From Micromonospora violae (lineage in GTDB: Bacteria > Actinomycetota > Actinomycetes > Mycobacteriales > Micromonosporaceae), in NCBI RefSeq assembly GCF_004217135.1, contig NZ_SHKK01000001.1, positions 5,890,001 to 5,954,000 on the forward strand: a stretch of 64,000 bases of DNA. The letters run 5' to 3'. Position 1 is the stretch's first letter, and each line of letters starts with the position of its first letter. The notes below the pieces were generated by a model, which worked only from the letters and a program-made list of their open reading frames with translations, did not search any database and was not told the DNA's origin. This document shows positions 23,972-32,368 of the stretch, piece by piece. The position numbers and the translations under genes are program-made.

Positions 23972-23990
23972 TTGTGCCCTGGTTGTGCCC
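23972..23990. promoter_or_regulatory. Candidate Int arm-type sites near attR
   Basis: TTGTGCCC at 23972-23979 and 23983-23990, an 11-base spacing. The left end carries a similar TGTGCC pair (10839, 10850) with the same spacing. In the excised circle these would flank the att core on both sides. Confidence 0.5.
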
Positions 23991-24029
23991 GATGATCTTT
24001 GCCTGGCGTTTTTGCAGCTCAGGCGGGCT

Positions 24030-24064
24030 AGAGAGTGGGCCGCCAGGGACTCGAACCCTGAACC
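24030..24064. repeat. attR: element copy of the tRNA-Lys 3' end
   Basis: Identical over 35 bases to 10699-10733. It supplies the acceptor 3' strand, T-arm and variable loop of the intact tRNA-Lys(TTT), so integration preserves the tRNA. Confidence 0.9.
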
Positions 24065-24107
24065 TATGGATTAAAAGTCCACAGCTCTGCCATTGAGCTA
24101 GCGGCCC
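24036..24107 (-). tRNA. tRNA-Lys(TTT)
   Basis: 72 bases on the minus strand fold fully: acceptor GGGCCGC/GCGGCCC, D-stem GCTC/GAGC, anticodon stem GTGGA/TCCAT with loop CTTTTAA (anticodon TTT), T-arm with TTCGAGT, discriminator A; CCA is not encoded. The 3' 29 bases come from the integrated element. The original downstream terminator now lies at 10663-10689. Confidence 0.95.
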
Positions 24108-24251
24108 GCGCGCTCAGGTTACCCGACCGTCCGCACAGCGGCTGATGTCCGCCCCCGGTCTGGCGGAGCGATGCCGATCTACGCCCCGCCGCTGCAAAAC
24201 TTCTGCACCGCTTTGCCACCGGTATAGCTTCATCACCGATATATTGAGGCC

Positions 24252-24674
24252 ATGGCCACACCCACGCCACTGCGGGAACCCACCTTTCTGATCCTCACCG
24301 CTCTCGCCCGGGAGCCCATGCACGGCTACGGCATCATCAGCGACGTCGCGGCCCTCTCCGGTGGGCGGCTGGCGCTGCGGCCCGGCACCCTCTACGGCGC
24401 ACTCGACCGCCTCACCGACGAGGGCTTGGTCGAGCGGGACCACGAGGAGGTCGTCGAGGGGCGGCTGCGCCGCTACTACCGGCTCACCGAAACGGGCCGG
24501 TCCGTGCTCACCGCCGAGACCGAACGGCTGCGCCGCAACGTCGAGGCGGCCACGCAGCGGTTACAAGCGCGACCTGCGGGCACCCGCACCGCCGGCGGCA
24601 CCGCGCGCGGCCCTCTCACCATCCCGGGTACGGCCGCCCACCCCGTCCTTCGACTGACCGGAGGCCTGGCATGA
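24252..24674 (+). CDS. PadR family transcriptional regulator
   Basis: 140 residues. The winged helix at 5-85 shows the PadR pattern (EPTFLILTALAREPMHGYGI, LRPGTLYGALDRLTDEGLVE, RRYYRLTETG). A Pro/Thr-rich tail replaces the usual C-terminal helix bundle. GATATATTGAGG just upstream holds the likely -10 and ribosome site. It precedes a membrane-protein gene by 19 bases and probably controls it. Confidence 0.9.
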   Translation: MATPTPLREPTFLILTALAREPMHGYGIISDVAALSGGRLALRPGTLYGALDRLTDEGLVERDHEEVVEGRLRRYYRLTETGRSVLTAETERLRRNVEAATQRLQARPAGTRTAGGTARGPLTIPGTAAHPVLRLTGGLA

Positions 24675-24693
24675 AACCGACCGGAGATCTGGC

Positions 24694-25743
24694 ATGAACC
24701 AGCCCAACCCCGCGCAGCATCAGGCCGGGTCACCGTTGGAGTCCCGCTACCGGCGGCTGCTGTGGGCCTACCCGGGCGACTATCAGGCCGAGCGGGGCGA
24801 CGAGATCGTCGGGACGTACCTCGACACCGTCGGCCCGGGGCGGCGCTGGCCGTCCCCACACGACGCCGTCGACCTGCTCGGCGCCGGGCTTCGGGAGCGA
24901 CTGCGTGGGTACGGCGCCCTTGGGCTGGTCGCGGCCCTCCCGCTGGCCGCGACCGCCGCGTTGAGCGCCCTCGTCGCGGTCTCCGTTTTCCTGCTCTTGC
25001 AGGTCGAGTTCGAAGACCCGCGCTTCGCGGGGCTGGACCCGGTCGGTCCGTTCCAGACCCTCGGCGCGGTGATCTGGTTGGGCTGGCTGGTCGTCGGTCT
25101 CGCCGCCACGACGCTGCCGGGGTCCTGGGCCCGGACCGCCGCGGCCGGTGGTCTGCTGCTGACTGTCGCCGTGCCGCCTGTGGCCGCCGTTCTCGGGCAA
25201 CCGGGGCCGCCGTTGTTCGTGCTGGTCCCCGCTGTCGCGCTCGGCCTGGCCACGCTCGCGCTGCCGTCGCATCCCGGTTGGGTCGCGCGTGGCCTGCCGC
25301 TGCTCACGGCCGGCTGTGTGACGGCCGCATCCGTGGCATTCAGCGCCGCCGAGAACGGCGGAAACATGTTCACCACGTACGGCTCGACCCCCGAACTGCT
25401 GGCGATGGCCGGGGGTTTGCTGTTCGCGCTGGTCCTGCTCGTCGGGCTCGGCGGGGCGCTGCGAGCCGACGACGCCGGCCTCTGGGCGACCCTGCTGCTC
25501 GCCACGCCGGCCGGCCTGTTCGGCGCCGACCAGCTCAGCCAGGGGATCTGGGGCAGCCAGGGAGGCGGACCAACCCCGATGGCGTACGCCACCACGACCG
25601 CGTCGATCCTGCTGGTCGGCGCGGCCCTGCTGGCAGCGGCCCTCGCCGGCCAGGCCGCACGGCACCAGACCGTACGTCGACGGGTGCTCGACGACGCGTG
25701 CCCGACCTGCGGACACCGCTCAACGGCACCGACACGGACCTGA
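24694..25743 (+). CDS. Multi-pass membrane protein, PadR partner
   Basis: 349 residues. The N-terminal cytoplasmic segment SRYRRLLWAYPGDYQAERG resembles the short domain at the start of many PadR-associated membrane proteins. About eight hydrophobic segments follow between residues 75 and 325, and a Cys pair (CPTCG) lies near the end. No transporter or enzyme motif is visible. Likely co-transcribed with padR; function unknown. Confidence 0.75.
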   Translation: MNQPNPAQHQAGSPLESRYRRLLWAYPGDYQAERGDEIVGTYLDTVGPGRRWPSPHDAVDLLGAGLRERLRGYGALGLVAALPLAATAALSALVAVSVFLLLQVEFEDPRFAGLDPVGPFQTLGAVIWLGWLVVGLAATTLPGSWARTAAAGGLLLTVAVPPVAAVLGQPGPPLFVLVPAVALGLATLALPSHPGWVARGLPLLTAGCVTAASVAFSAAENGGNMFTTYGSTPELLAMAGGLLFALVLLVGLGGALRADDAGLWATLLLATPAGLFGADQLSQGIWGSQGGGPTPMAYATTTASILLVGAALLAAALAGQAARHQTVRRRVLDDACPTCGHRSTAPTRT

Positions 25744-25756
25744 CGAAACTCCTCCT

Positions 25757-25834
25757 TGATCGACTCGGGGTTCTGAAAGTCGGGCGGTCCGGCGCGCTCG
25801 GAGGCCCCGACTTTCAGGAACCCGAGTCGATCAA
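25757..25834. repeat. Palindromic intergenic element (GATCGACTCGGG type)
   Basis: TTGATCGACTCGGG at the left pairs with CCCGAGTCGATCAA (25821-25834), and inner GAAAGTCGGG pairs with CCCGACTTTC. A related palindrome with the same outer arms is at 34256-34330. It may act as a terminator of the preceding gene. Confidence 0.75.
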
Positions 25835-25921
25835 CGCCGCGCGCGCCCCGCCCCCGCCCCGGCCCGCGCCCCCGCGCGGCGGGGGCGGTTGACGGGCCGC
25901 TGGGCGGGTACGGGGTCGGGC

Positions 25922-27004
25922 ATGCGGATCGTGGTGGTGGGGGCGAGTGGCAACGTCGGTACGGCGCTGCTGCGGCGGCTGCGCCGGGAGCGGGGCGTGG
26001 AGTTGGCCGGGGTGGTCCGACGGTTGCCGGGTCCGGCGGCCGGCGAGCCGTACGACCAGGTGGAGTGGCACTCGTGCGACATTGGCGCGCCGGGCGCGAC
26101 AGGGCAGCTCGCGGAGGTGTTCGCGGGTGCGGACGCGGTGGTGCACCTGGCCTGGCAGATCCAGCCCAGCCACGACCAGCGGGTGTTGCGCCGGACCAAC
26201 GTCGACGGCAGCCGGGCGGTGATCAACGCGGTGCTCCAGGCCGGGGTGCCGGCCCTGGTGTACGCCTCGTCGGTCGGCACCTACGCGCCCGGCCCGAAGG
26301 ACCACCCGATCAGTGAGCGGTGGCCGGCCACCGGGGTGCCCGGTTCGTCGTACAGCGAACACAAGGCGGAGGTGGAGGCGCTGCTGGACAGCGTCGAACG
26401 GGACCATCCGACGCTGCGGGTGGTACGGATGCGACCCGGGTTGATCTTCCAGCGGGTCGCCGGTACGGAGATCACCCGTTACTTCCTCGGCCCGCTCGCG
26501 CCGGTGCGGCTGCTGCGTTTCGGACGGATCCCGCTGGTGCCCACGAACCGCCGGTTGCGTATGCAGGCGGTGCACGCCGATGACGTGGCTGACGCGTACA
26601 CCCGGGCGGTGTTGGGTGACGTGCGCGGCGCCTTCAATGTCGCCGCGGACCCGGTGCTCACTCCGGAGCTGGTGGCCCGGCACTTCCATGGTTGGACGGT
26701 GCCGGTCGCCGCGCCGGTGCTACGGGCGGCGGCGGCGCTGACCTGGCGGGCGCGGCTGCAACCGGTCGACCCGGGCTGGGTGCAGCTGGGTCTGCACGCT
26801 CCGCTGATGTCCAGCGAGCGCGCGGAGACCGAGCTGGGCTGGCAGCCCAAGATCAGCGCGCTGACGGCGCTGCGGGAACTCTTCGCCGGAATGGCCGACG
26901 GCGCCCACACGGCCAGCCCACCGATGTCCGGTGCGCGGGACCTGCCGGGCCGCCCCGCCGCCCTCCTGCACGCCCGAGCGCCGGGCAAGGGAAACCCCTA
27001 CTGA
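25922..27004 (+). CDS. NAD-dependent epimerase/dehydratase (extended SDR-like)
   Basis: 360 residues from ATG 25922. The Rossmann dinucleotide motif GASGNVG lies at 7-13, the conserved Ser in VYASSVG, and the catalytic Tyr-Lys in SYSEHKAEVE, with a downstream VRMRPGLIF segment. These are all features of nucleotide-sugar epimerase-like SDRs. Substrate unknown. An extended Pro-rich C-terminus follows. It is a single gene between a palindromic element and a convergent lipoprotein gene. Confidence 0.85.
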   Translation: MRIVVVGASGNVGTALLRRLRRERGVELAGVVRRLPGPAAGEPYDQVEWHSCDIGAPGATGQLAEVFAGADAVVHLAWQIQPSHDQRVLRRTNVDGSRAVINAVLQAGVPALVYASSVGTYAPGPKDHPISERWPATGVPGSSYSEHKAEVEALLDSVERDHPTLRVVRMRPGLIFQRVAGTEITRYFLGPLAPVRLLRFGRIPLVPTNRRLRMQAVHADDVADAYTRAVLGDVRGAFNVAADPVLTPELVARHFHGWTVPVAAPVLRAAAALTWRARLQPVDPGWVQLGLHAPLMSSERAETELGWQPKISALTALRELFAGMADGAHTASPPMSGARDLPGRPAALLHARAPGKGNPY

Positions 27005-27015
27005 GGTACGCGGCC

Positions 27016-28206
27016 TCAGCTCAGCTTGGAGCCCGTCACCGTGGGGTTGCGGGCGCCCAGGAAGAAGATGCCGGGGAAGCCACGCGTCTCGAACTTGCCG
27101 CTGGGGTTGCGGCGCAGGGTCGAGTTCTCGATCCGCATCGTGCCGGTGCGGTTGTTGCTCACGAAGAAGATCGCGCCGCCACCCTCGTTGGCCTTGTTGT
27201 TCTCGATGATCGTGCCGGCGAGCCGTACGGTGAACTCGTTGCCGTCGCAGTAGATCGCGCCGCCGCTGCCGCCGCCGGGCGTGCCGGACTTGGCCGGGTT
27301 GGCCCCGTTGCCGATCGCCTCGTTGTTCCTGAGCACGCTGTTCAGCACCACCCACGACACGCCGATGCTGCTCAGCGCACCCCCGTTGGAGCAGGAACCG
27401 CCGTCGAAGGTGCTGCCCACCACGTACACCGGCTTGTTCTCGTACTGGCTGAGCACCCGGATGGCCGCGCCACCCAGGTCCGGGCCGGTGCGGTCGCAGC
27501 GGTTGCGGACGAAGCGCGAGTTGACCACCTTCAGCCGCCCGCCGCGTACGAAGATCGCTCCACCGCCGCCACCCTCGACCTTCTGGGCGGTGGAGTTGCC
27601 GTCGGCGAAGGTCAGGTTCTGCACGGTGAGCTGCGGGTGGTCCTGGTTCTGGCAGTGCGAGGTGGTGAAGCCCTGGGCCTCGTCGCAGGTGTTCATGTAG
27701 AGGATGCGGCGCTGCCCCTGGCCGCTCAACGTGACGGTGCCGCCGCCGTCCAGCACGATCTTCGGCCCGTTGGCGTTGCGGACCTTCGCGGTGGCGGTCA
27801 TCTTGATCGTCACCGGGGCCGGTCCACAGTTGAACGTGATGACGCCGCCGGCCGCGACGGCCTTCACGACCGCCGCGGAGGTGCAGCTCGCCGGGGTGCC
27901 GGTGCCGATGGTCCGGGTCGGCTTCGAGGTGTCCACCGCCCGCGCCTCGGCCGGCACGGTGGCCTTGCCGTTCGGGTTGCCGGCCGCCAGCACCTTGTTG
28001 GCGGGCTTCGGGCTCGCGCTGGCCCCTGGGCCACCGAGGCCGTCGCGCGCCCCCGGCGTCTCCGCCGCACCGGCGGCCGGTGGCGGCGTCGGCGACGCGG
28101 ACGTGCCGACCTCGAAGGCGGGGTCCGGGTCGTCGGGCGCGCAGGCGGGCAGAGCCGCGGTGGCGACACCGAGGACGAGGAGAGCGGCAAGCGACGTCAT
28201 GCGCAC
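27016..28206 (-). CDS. Secreted lipoprotein with right-handed beta-helix
   Basis: 396 residues. Signal peptide with lipobox LPAC (19-22), then an 80-residue Pro/Ala/Gly-rich linker suited to crossing the wall. Residues 100-396 show repeating strand patterns typical of pectate-lyase-like beta helices (LTVQNLTFADGN, VVNSRFVRNRC, VVLNSVLRNNEA, IENNKANEGGGAIFF). Four or more Cys may form disulfides. No catalytic lyase residues can be pinned down, so a surface polysaccharide-binding role is equally possible. Confidence 0.8.
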   Translation of the reverse strand: MRMTSLAALLVLGVATAALPACAPDDPDPAFEVGTSASPTPPPAAGAAETPGARDGLGGPGASASPKPANKVLAAGNPNGKATVPAEARAVDTSKPTRTIGTGTPASCTSAAVVKAVAAGGVITFNCGPAPVTIKMTATAKVRNANGPKIVLDGGGTVTLSGQGQRRILYMNTCDEAQGFTTSHCQNQDHPQLTVQNLTFADGNSTAQKVEGGGGGAIFVRGGRLKVVNSRFVRNRCDRTGPDLGGAAIRVLSQYENKPVYVVGSTFDGGSCSNGGALSSIGVSWVVLNSVLRNNEAIGNGANPAKSGTPGGGSGGAIYCDGNEFTVRLAGTIIENNKANEGGGAIFFVSNNRTGTMRIENSTLRRNPSGKFETRGFPGIFFLGARNPTVTGSKLS

Positions 28207-28292
28207 CCCGTGATGCTAGGAGCCGCGAGGGCGCCACGACGAATCCGCCGAGCCGGTTTAATGCAGTGCTAAGACGCCATCCCGAGTCGGGC

Positions 28293-29483
28293 TCAGAAGT
28301 CGGCGAAGAGGTACGGCACCCGGCGGGGGAAGAGGCCGCGCAGCTCGGTGGCGGCGTCCACCGGCACCTCACCCAGACCGCGTAGCGGCAGCTCGGCCGG
28401 GTCGAGCACCCCGTACGCGAGGGCGGAGAGCCCGGCGGCGGTGAGCGTGGCGGTCGGCACGCGGCCGGTGCTGTCGTCGACCAGTTCCAGCGCGCCGGTC
28501 GTGCCGTCGAGCAGGTGGGTGCCGGTCAGCCAACGGTCCCCGGTCAGTTCGATCCGCACCCGCCCCGGGCCGGCGGGCAGCCCACGCAACGCGTCCAGGG
28601 ACAGCAGCCGGGCCATCGGCGCGGACGAACCCGGCACGGCCGTGCGGGCCTCGACGTGCACGTCCAGGTCGGTCAGCCACAGCTCGGGCAATTCGTCCGG
28701 CGGAACCTGGACGGTGATCCGCTCGATCTGGTCGACGTGCCGGGCGAAGAACTGCAACAGCAGCGTCCGCGAGAGCGGATCGTTGACCAGAAGTTCGTTG
28801 CCGTGCAGGGTGCCCCCGTGCTCGTCGATCCGGTACGTCACCGCGCCGGTGACCTCCCCGCCCACCCGGGCGGTGAGCAGCCAGAACTCGTCTCGGTCGC
28901 GCATGCCGACCGCCCGGTGCTCCGGGAAGATCGAGAAGCCGTGCCGTTCCTGGAGGTTACGCTCGGTGAACGCCCGCCACGCCGGATAGCCGGCGGCGAT
29001 GCGTTCCCAGCCCACCTCACCGGGCAGGTCCACCCGAAGCAGCGCGCCCAGGTTGGCCGGAGTGAAGGTGACCCGTCGTGGCTTGGGCAGCCCGACGTAA
29101 CCGAACCGGGCGTAGAAGCTGGGCCGGAACGGATAGAGCGCGCTGAGCGAATGACCCTCGTCGCGCATCTCGTCGAGGAGTTGGTGCAGCAACGTCCGGA
29201 CGTGCCCCTGCCGGCGGGCCAGCGGATGGGTCGCCACCCCGGCGACACCGGCCATCGGCAGCACCGTCCCGCGCAGGTTCTGTCGCATCGGAATGGCCGT
29301 GACGGCGGCCAACGTGGTGCCGCCCTCCTCGGCGATCAGCGTCCGGTTGCCCTGGTTGTAGGGCAGGTAGTCGCGGAACTCCGCAGCCCGGGTTGCGCTG
29401 ATCGGCGAGGACTCGAAGGCGTACGCGGCCAGCGGGAAGCTGGTGGTGAGACGGTCGTCGTCGGTCACCCGGCGGATGGTCAT
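28293..29483 (-). CDS. Eis-like GNAT family N-acetyltransferase
   Basis: 396 residues with Eis architecture: an N-terminal GNAT domain with acetyl-CoA loop (VATHPLARRQGHVRTLLHQL), a second GNAT-like domain, and a C-terminal SCP2-like domain ending in YLFADF. The free C-terminal Phe is a family feature that points into the active site. Eis relatives acetylate aminoglycosides or protein lysines; which applies here is not visible. Monocistronic. Confidence 0.88.
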   Translation of the reverse strand: MTIRRVTDDDRLTTSFPLAAYAFESSPISATRAAEFRDYLPYNQGNRTLIAEEGGTTLAAVTAIPMRQNLRGTVLPMAGVAGVATHPLARRQGHVRTLLHQLLDEMRDEGHSLSALYPFRPSFYARFGYVGLPKPRRVTFTPANLGALLRVDLPGEVGWERIAAGYPAWRAFTERNLQERHGFSIFPEHRAVGMRDRDEFWLLTARVGGEVTGAVTYRIDEHGGTLHGNELLVNDPLSRTLLLQFFARHVDQIERITVQVPPDELPELWLTDLDVHVEARTAVPGSSAPMARLLSLDALRGLPAGPGRVRIELTGDRWLTGTHLLDGTTGALELVDDSTGRVPTATLTAAGLSALAYGVLDPAELPLRGLGEVPVDAATELRGLFPRRVPYLFADF

Positions 29484-29557
29484 TCGCCCATCTCAACCCG
29501 CCGCGAGGGTTGCAGCAACCGGATTCGCCCGATCCGCGGCACCGGTTGGTGCGGCGG

Positions 29558-30250
29558 TCAGCCGACCGGCAGGTGCCGCAGGTGCCGGCGGCGGCGCAGG
29601 CGGACGCTGGACACCGCGGCCACGCCCAGGGCCAGCAGGACGGTGACGACGAGCCCGTGCACCAGGCCACGGGAGAGGTAGCCCTGGTCGGTGTGGTCCA
29701 CCGTCCAGGTGGCGATCTCCCGGCTCGACCAGAACGGCGTCAACCTCGCCCCGGACCCGGCCGGGTCGATCAGCATCTGCACCGTCACCACGGTGAGCAG
29801 CAGCAGCGTGCCCTCCAACTCGCGGGGCAGCAGCGCACCGATCAGCATCCCGAACGGTGCCGCCACCGCGACGGAACAGAGCATCGCCGCCGCCAGGCCG
29901 CCGTACCGCAGGTCCGCGTCGTCGACCATCGGGAGCAGGAAGAACGGTACGGAGATGACCACCCCCACCGTCCACAGGCCGAGCATCCGACCGAGATAGA
30001 GGTGGTGCGGCCGGTAGCCGGCCAGCCGCAGCCTCGGCTCCAACTCCCGCGCCGCGGTCGTGGCGAACAGCGCGGCGGTGCTCACCGCCCAACCCACGCC
30101 GAGCAGCAGCGAACGCACCGACTGCCCGAGGTAGGCGTCCCGCCGGATCAGGTAGAAGGTCAACGGCATCAACAACAACAGCAGGAGTACGCCCCGACGC
30201 CGCAGCAACTCCCGCACTGTCATCTCGGCGACGGTGACGAGCCGGTTCAC
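29558..30250 (-). CDS. ABC transporter permease (exporter type)
   Basis: 230 residues from GTG 30250, overlapping the ATPase stop by four bases. Six hydrophobic segments (e.g. GVLLLLLLMPLTFYLI, ALFATTAARE, VAAPFGMLIGALL, LVHGLVVTVLLALGVAAV) fit an ABC-2-like permease. It is the third gene of a PadR-ATPase-permease operon; substrate unknown. Confidence 0.8.
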   Translation of the reverse strand: MNRLVTVAEMTVRELLRRRGVLLLLLLMPLTFYLIRRDAYLGQSVRSLLLGVGWAVSTAALFATTAARELEPRLRLAGYRPHHLYLGRMLGLWTVGVVISVPFFLLPMVDDADLRYGGLAAAMLCSVAVAAPFGMLIGALLPRELEGTLLLLTVVTVQMLIDPAGSGARLTPFWSSREIATWTVDHTDQGYLSRGLVHGLVVTVLLALGVAAVSSVRLRRRRHLRHLPVG

Positions 30251-31092
30251 CGGCGACCTCCCTGGTTGTCGGGCGCGCGCCACCCGGTCTCTCCGGCCGG
30301 GGTCAGGTCGAGCACGATGTCCACCCGGTCGAGGTGGTTGAGCAGGTGGGTGACCACGACGATGGCGGTGCCCGCATCGCGCAACCTGCTCAGCTGATCC
30401 CAGAAGTTGACGTACGTGCCCTGGTCGAAGCCCTGGTACGGCTCGTCGAGCAGCAGCACGTCCGGGGCGCTGAGGGTGGACATGGTCAGGTTGAGCTTCT
30501 GCCGGGTGCCGCCGGACAGGTGGCGGGCCTGCACGTCCCCGCCCGCTTCCCAACCGAGCTGACGGGCCGCCGCCCGACCGGCGCGGCGGGCCGGCCCACG
30601 GGCCACGCCCTGACCGGCGCCGACCAGCACGAAGTGCTCGTCGGCGAGCAGGAAGTCGGCAGTGCCGCCGGACTGCGGGCAGTAGCCGAGCCGCCCGGAG
30701 ACGGTCACCTCGCCGGCGTCCGGTGACATCAGCCCGGCGCAGATGCGCAGGAAGGTGCTCTTGCCGCAGCCGTTCGCGCCGACGACGGCGGCGATCTGTC
30801 CGGCCCGGACGGTCAGCGTGGCGTCGCGCAGCACGGTGCGCCGGCCGTACCTCTTGGTGAGGCCCGACGCGTGCAGCCGGACCGGCCCGGGGCGCGGCCC
30901 GGGCGCGGTGCCGATGCTCTCCACGACCGCACCCGCGTACTGCTGGGGTGGACCGAAGACGACCCAGGGGTCGCCACCGCCCTCCCGCAGGTGGGTGGCG
31001 GCCTCGGCGACCACGTGCCGGGCGGCGTCCGCCGCGACCCGGCGCTGGTGCAGCTCGACCGTGAGCGTCCGCAGCCAATCGTCGGCGTTCAC
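30247..31092 (-). CDS. ABC transporter ATPase with N-terminal HAAS-like domain
   Basis: 281 residues. Residues 1-60 (DDWLRTLTVELHQRRVAADA, then HLREGGGDPWVVFGPPQQYA) resemble the short HAAS/DUF1700-type helical domain normally found on membrane proteins paired with PadR. Residues 71-281 are an ABC ATPase with Walker A GANGCGKST (105-113), signature LSGGTRQ, and Walker B VLLLDEP. The GTG start overlaps the PadR stop by four bases. The fusion is unusual and may link the pump to PadR control. Confidence 0.88.
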   Translation of the reverse strand: MNADDWLRTLTVELHQRRVAADAARHVVAEAATHLREGGGDPWVVFGPPQQYAGAVVESIGTAPGPRPGPVRLHASGLTKRYGRRTVLRDATLTVRAGQIAAVVGANGCGKSTFLRICAGLMSPDAGEVTVSGRLGYCPQSGGTADFLLADEHFVLVGAGQGVARGPARRAGRAAARQLGWEAGGDVQARHLSGGTRQKLNLTMSTLSAPDVLLLDEPYQGFDQGTYVNFWDQLSRLRDAGTAIVVVTHLLNHLDRVDIVLDLTPAGETGWRAPDNQGGRR

Positions 31093-31427
31093 CGGGTGAC
31101 CCCCTTCGTGACGATGTCGTTCACCGGCTGGACGAAGGTGAGCCAGGCGCTGCCGTCGGTGCCGAGCGCGGCGTGCCCGTCGTCGGTGAGCCGGTAGTAC
31201 TTGCGGGCCGGGCCGGCGCTGCCCTCCCGCCACTGCGCGGTCACCAGGCCGGTCTTCTGTAGACGCAGCAGCACGGGATAGAGCGTGCCGCCCTGGATCG
31301 GCCCGACGCCCGCCGCGTCGAGCGCCTGGGCCAGCTGGTAGCCGTAGGACTCGCCTTCGGACAGCAGGGCCAGGACGCAGATGTCGAGCACCCCCCGCAG
31401 CCACTGCCCACGTCGGTCGGAATCCAC
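31089..31427 (-). CDS. PadR family transcriptional regulator
   Basis: 112 residues: GQWLRGVLDICVLALLSEGE, YGYQLAQALDAAGVGP, QGGTLYPVLLRLQKTGLV and RKYYRLTDDGH form the PadR winged helix. It is the first gene of the operon with an ABC ATPase and permease, which it presumably represses. Confidence 0.92.
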   Translation of the reverse strand: MDSDRRGQWLRGVLDICVLALLSEGESYGYQLAQALDAAGVGPIQGGTLYPVLLRLQKTGLVTAQWREGSAGPARKYYRLTDDGHAALGTDGSAWLTFVQPVNDIVTKGVTR

Positions 31428-31439
31428 AGGGTCGGACAG

Positions 31440-31454
31440 TAGCGGTGCAAGCTA
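31440..31454. promoter_or_regulatory. Dyad upstream of the PadR-ABC operon
   Basis: TAGCGGTGCAAGCTA has arms TAGC/GCTA and lies 12 bases before the padR ATG on the minus strand. Its size and place fit an autoregulatory PadR operator. Confidence 0.35.
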
Positions 31455-31534
31455 GATGGCACAACCACCTACTGAGGCGGCAGCGCCCGAACCGGCCGGT
31501 CCGGGCGAGCCTTACGGGTGGCCGTACGGGTGGG

Positions 31535-32254
31535 TCAGCGGGTGACGACGTCGGAGACCACGACGGTGACGTTGTCCGGTGCGCCGGCGTGGTGGGCCAG
31601 CTTCACCAACTGCTCACCGCACTGCTGACGGTCGGCGTACATGCCCAGGGCGGCGGCGATGGCCTCGTCCTCGACGTAGTCGGAGAGCCCGTCGCTGCAC
31701 AGCAGCAGCCGGTCGCCGGGGACCACGGTGAGCACACCGACCGCGGGTGGGGTGTCGGCACCCTGCACGGCCCGGGTCACCAGGGACCGCTGCGGGTGGT
31801 GGCGGGCCTGCTCGGGAGAGAGCGTGCCCTGATCGACCAGCGCCTGCACGAACGTGTCGTCCCGGGTGAGCTGGGTCAGCTCCCCGTCGCGCAGCAGGTA
31901 GCAGCGGGAGTCGCCCACCTGGGCCAGCACCAGCGTCTCCCCGGCCAGCAGCGCGGCGGTGAGCGTCGTACCCATGCCGTCCCGGCTCGGGTCGACGGTG
32001 ATCGCGGCGTGGATGCGCTGGTTGGCGGTGCTGACCACCGCCCGCAGAGCGTCGGCGGCGCCGTCGGGGTCGGTCGGCGGAGCCAGCTCGTCCAGAATCC
32101 GGATCACGATCTCGCTCGCCACCTCGCCCGCAGGCAGCCCGCCCATACCGTCGGCGACCGCGATCAGGCGGTCACCGGCGAGGGCGGAGTCCTCGTTGTT
32201 GGTGCGCACCAAGCCGATGTCGTTGAGGATGACCGAGCGGAGGATCAGCGTCAT
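31535..32254 (-). CDS. PP2C-family Ser/Thr protein phosphatase
   Basis: 239 residues from ATG 32254. An alternative ATG at 32284, with GGAGG 11 bases upstream, adds ten residues. Metal-binding motifs RTNNEDS and VADGMGG lie near the start, DSRCYLLRDG in the middle, LLCSDGLSDYV and DNVTVVV towards the end: the complete PPM set. It is predicted to be cytosolic with no membrane anchor, and would dephosphorylate Ser/Thr proteins. No kinase gene is adjacent. Confidence 0.9.
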   Translation of the reverse strand: MTLILRSVILNDIGLVRTNNEDSALAGDRLIAVADGMGGLPAGEVASEIVIRILDELAPPTDPDGAADALRAVVSTANQRIHAAITVDPSRDGMGTTLTAALLAGETLVLAQVGDSRCYLLRDGELTQLTRDDTFVQALVDQGTLSPEQARHHPQRSLVTRAVQGADTPPAVGVLTVVPGDRLLLCSDGLSDYVEDEAIAAALGMYADRQQCGEQLVKLAHHAGAPDNVTVVVSDVVTR

Positions 32255-32368
32255 GGGGTCAAGCTTGCCAAGAACAACCCGCATTCGTCTCTACGCCTCC
32301 TACCTCGGTCGAGAAATGATTGCGATTTTCGTCGCCGGGCCGGCGATCCGGGCCCGATCGGGCGGGGC

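Larger units (their letters stand above)
10699..24064. mobile_element. AICE integrated in tRNA-Lys(TTT), about 13.4 kb
   Basis: Bounded by a 35-base att direct repeat, with the integrase ending 60 bases from the intact tRNA. The gene order membrane protein - FtsK ATPase - DUF2637 protein - Rep - Xis - Int is that of the pSAM2/AICE class, which transfer double-stranded DNA using one FtsK-type pump and replicate by a Rep of the RepSA type. All core genes are open, so the element looks complete. Cargo is a toxin-antitoxin-chaperone module and an ABM/XRE-TPR gene pair at the left end. Confidence 0.92.

Noticed and set aside
23991..24029. Possible terminator hairpin between int and attR
   Set aside because: Pairing GCCTG/CAGGC around GTTTTTGC is short and the T-run lies in the loop, so it is not convincing.
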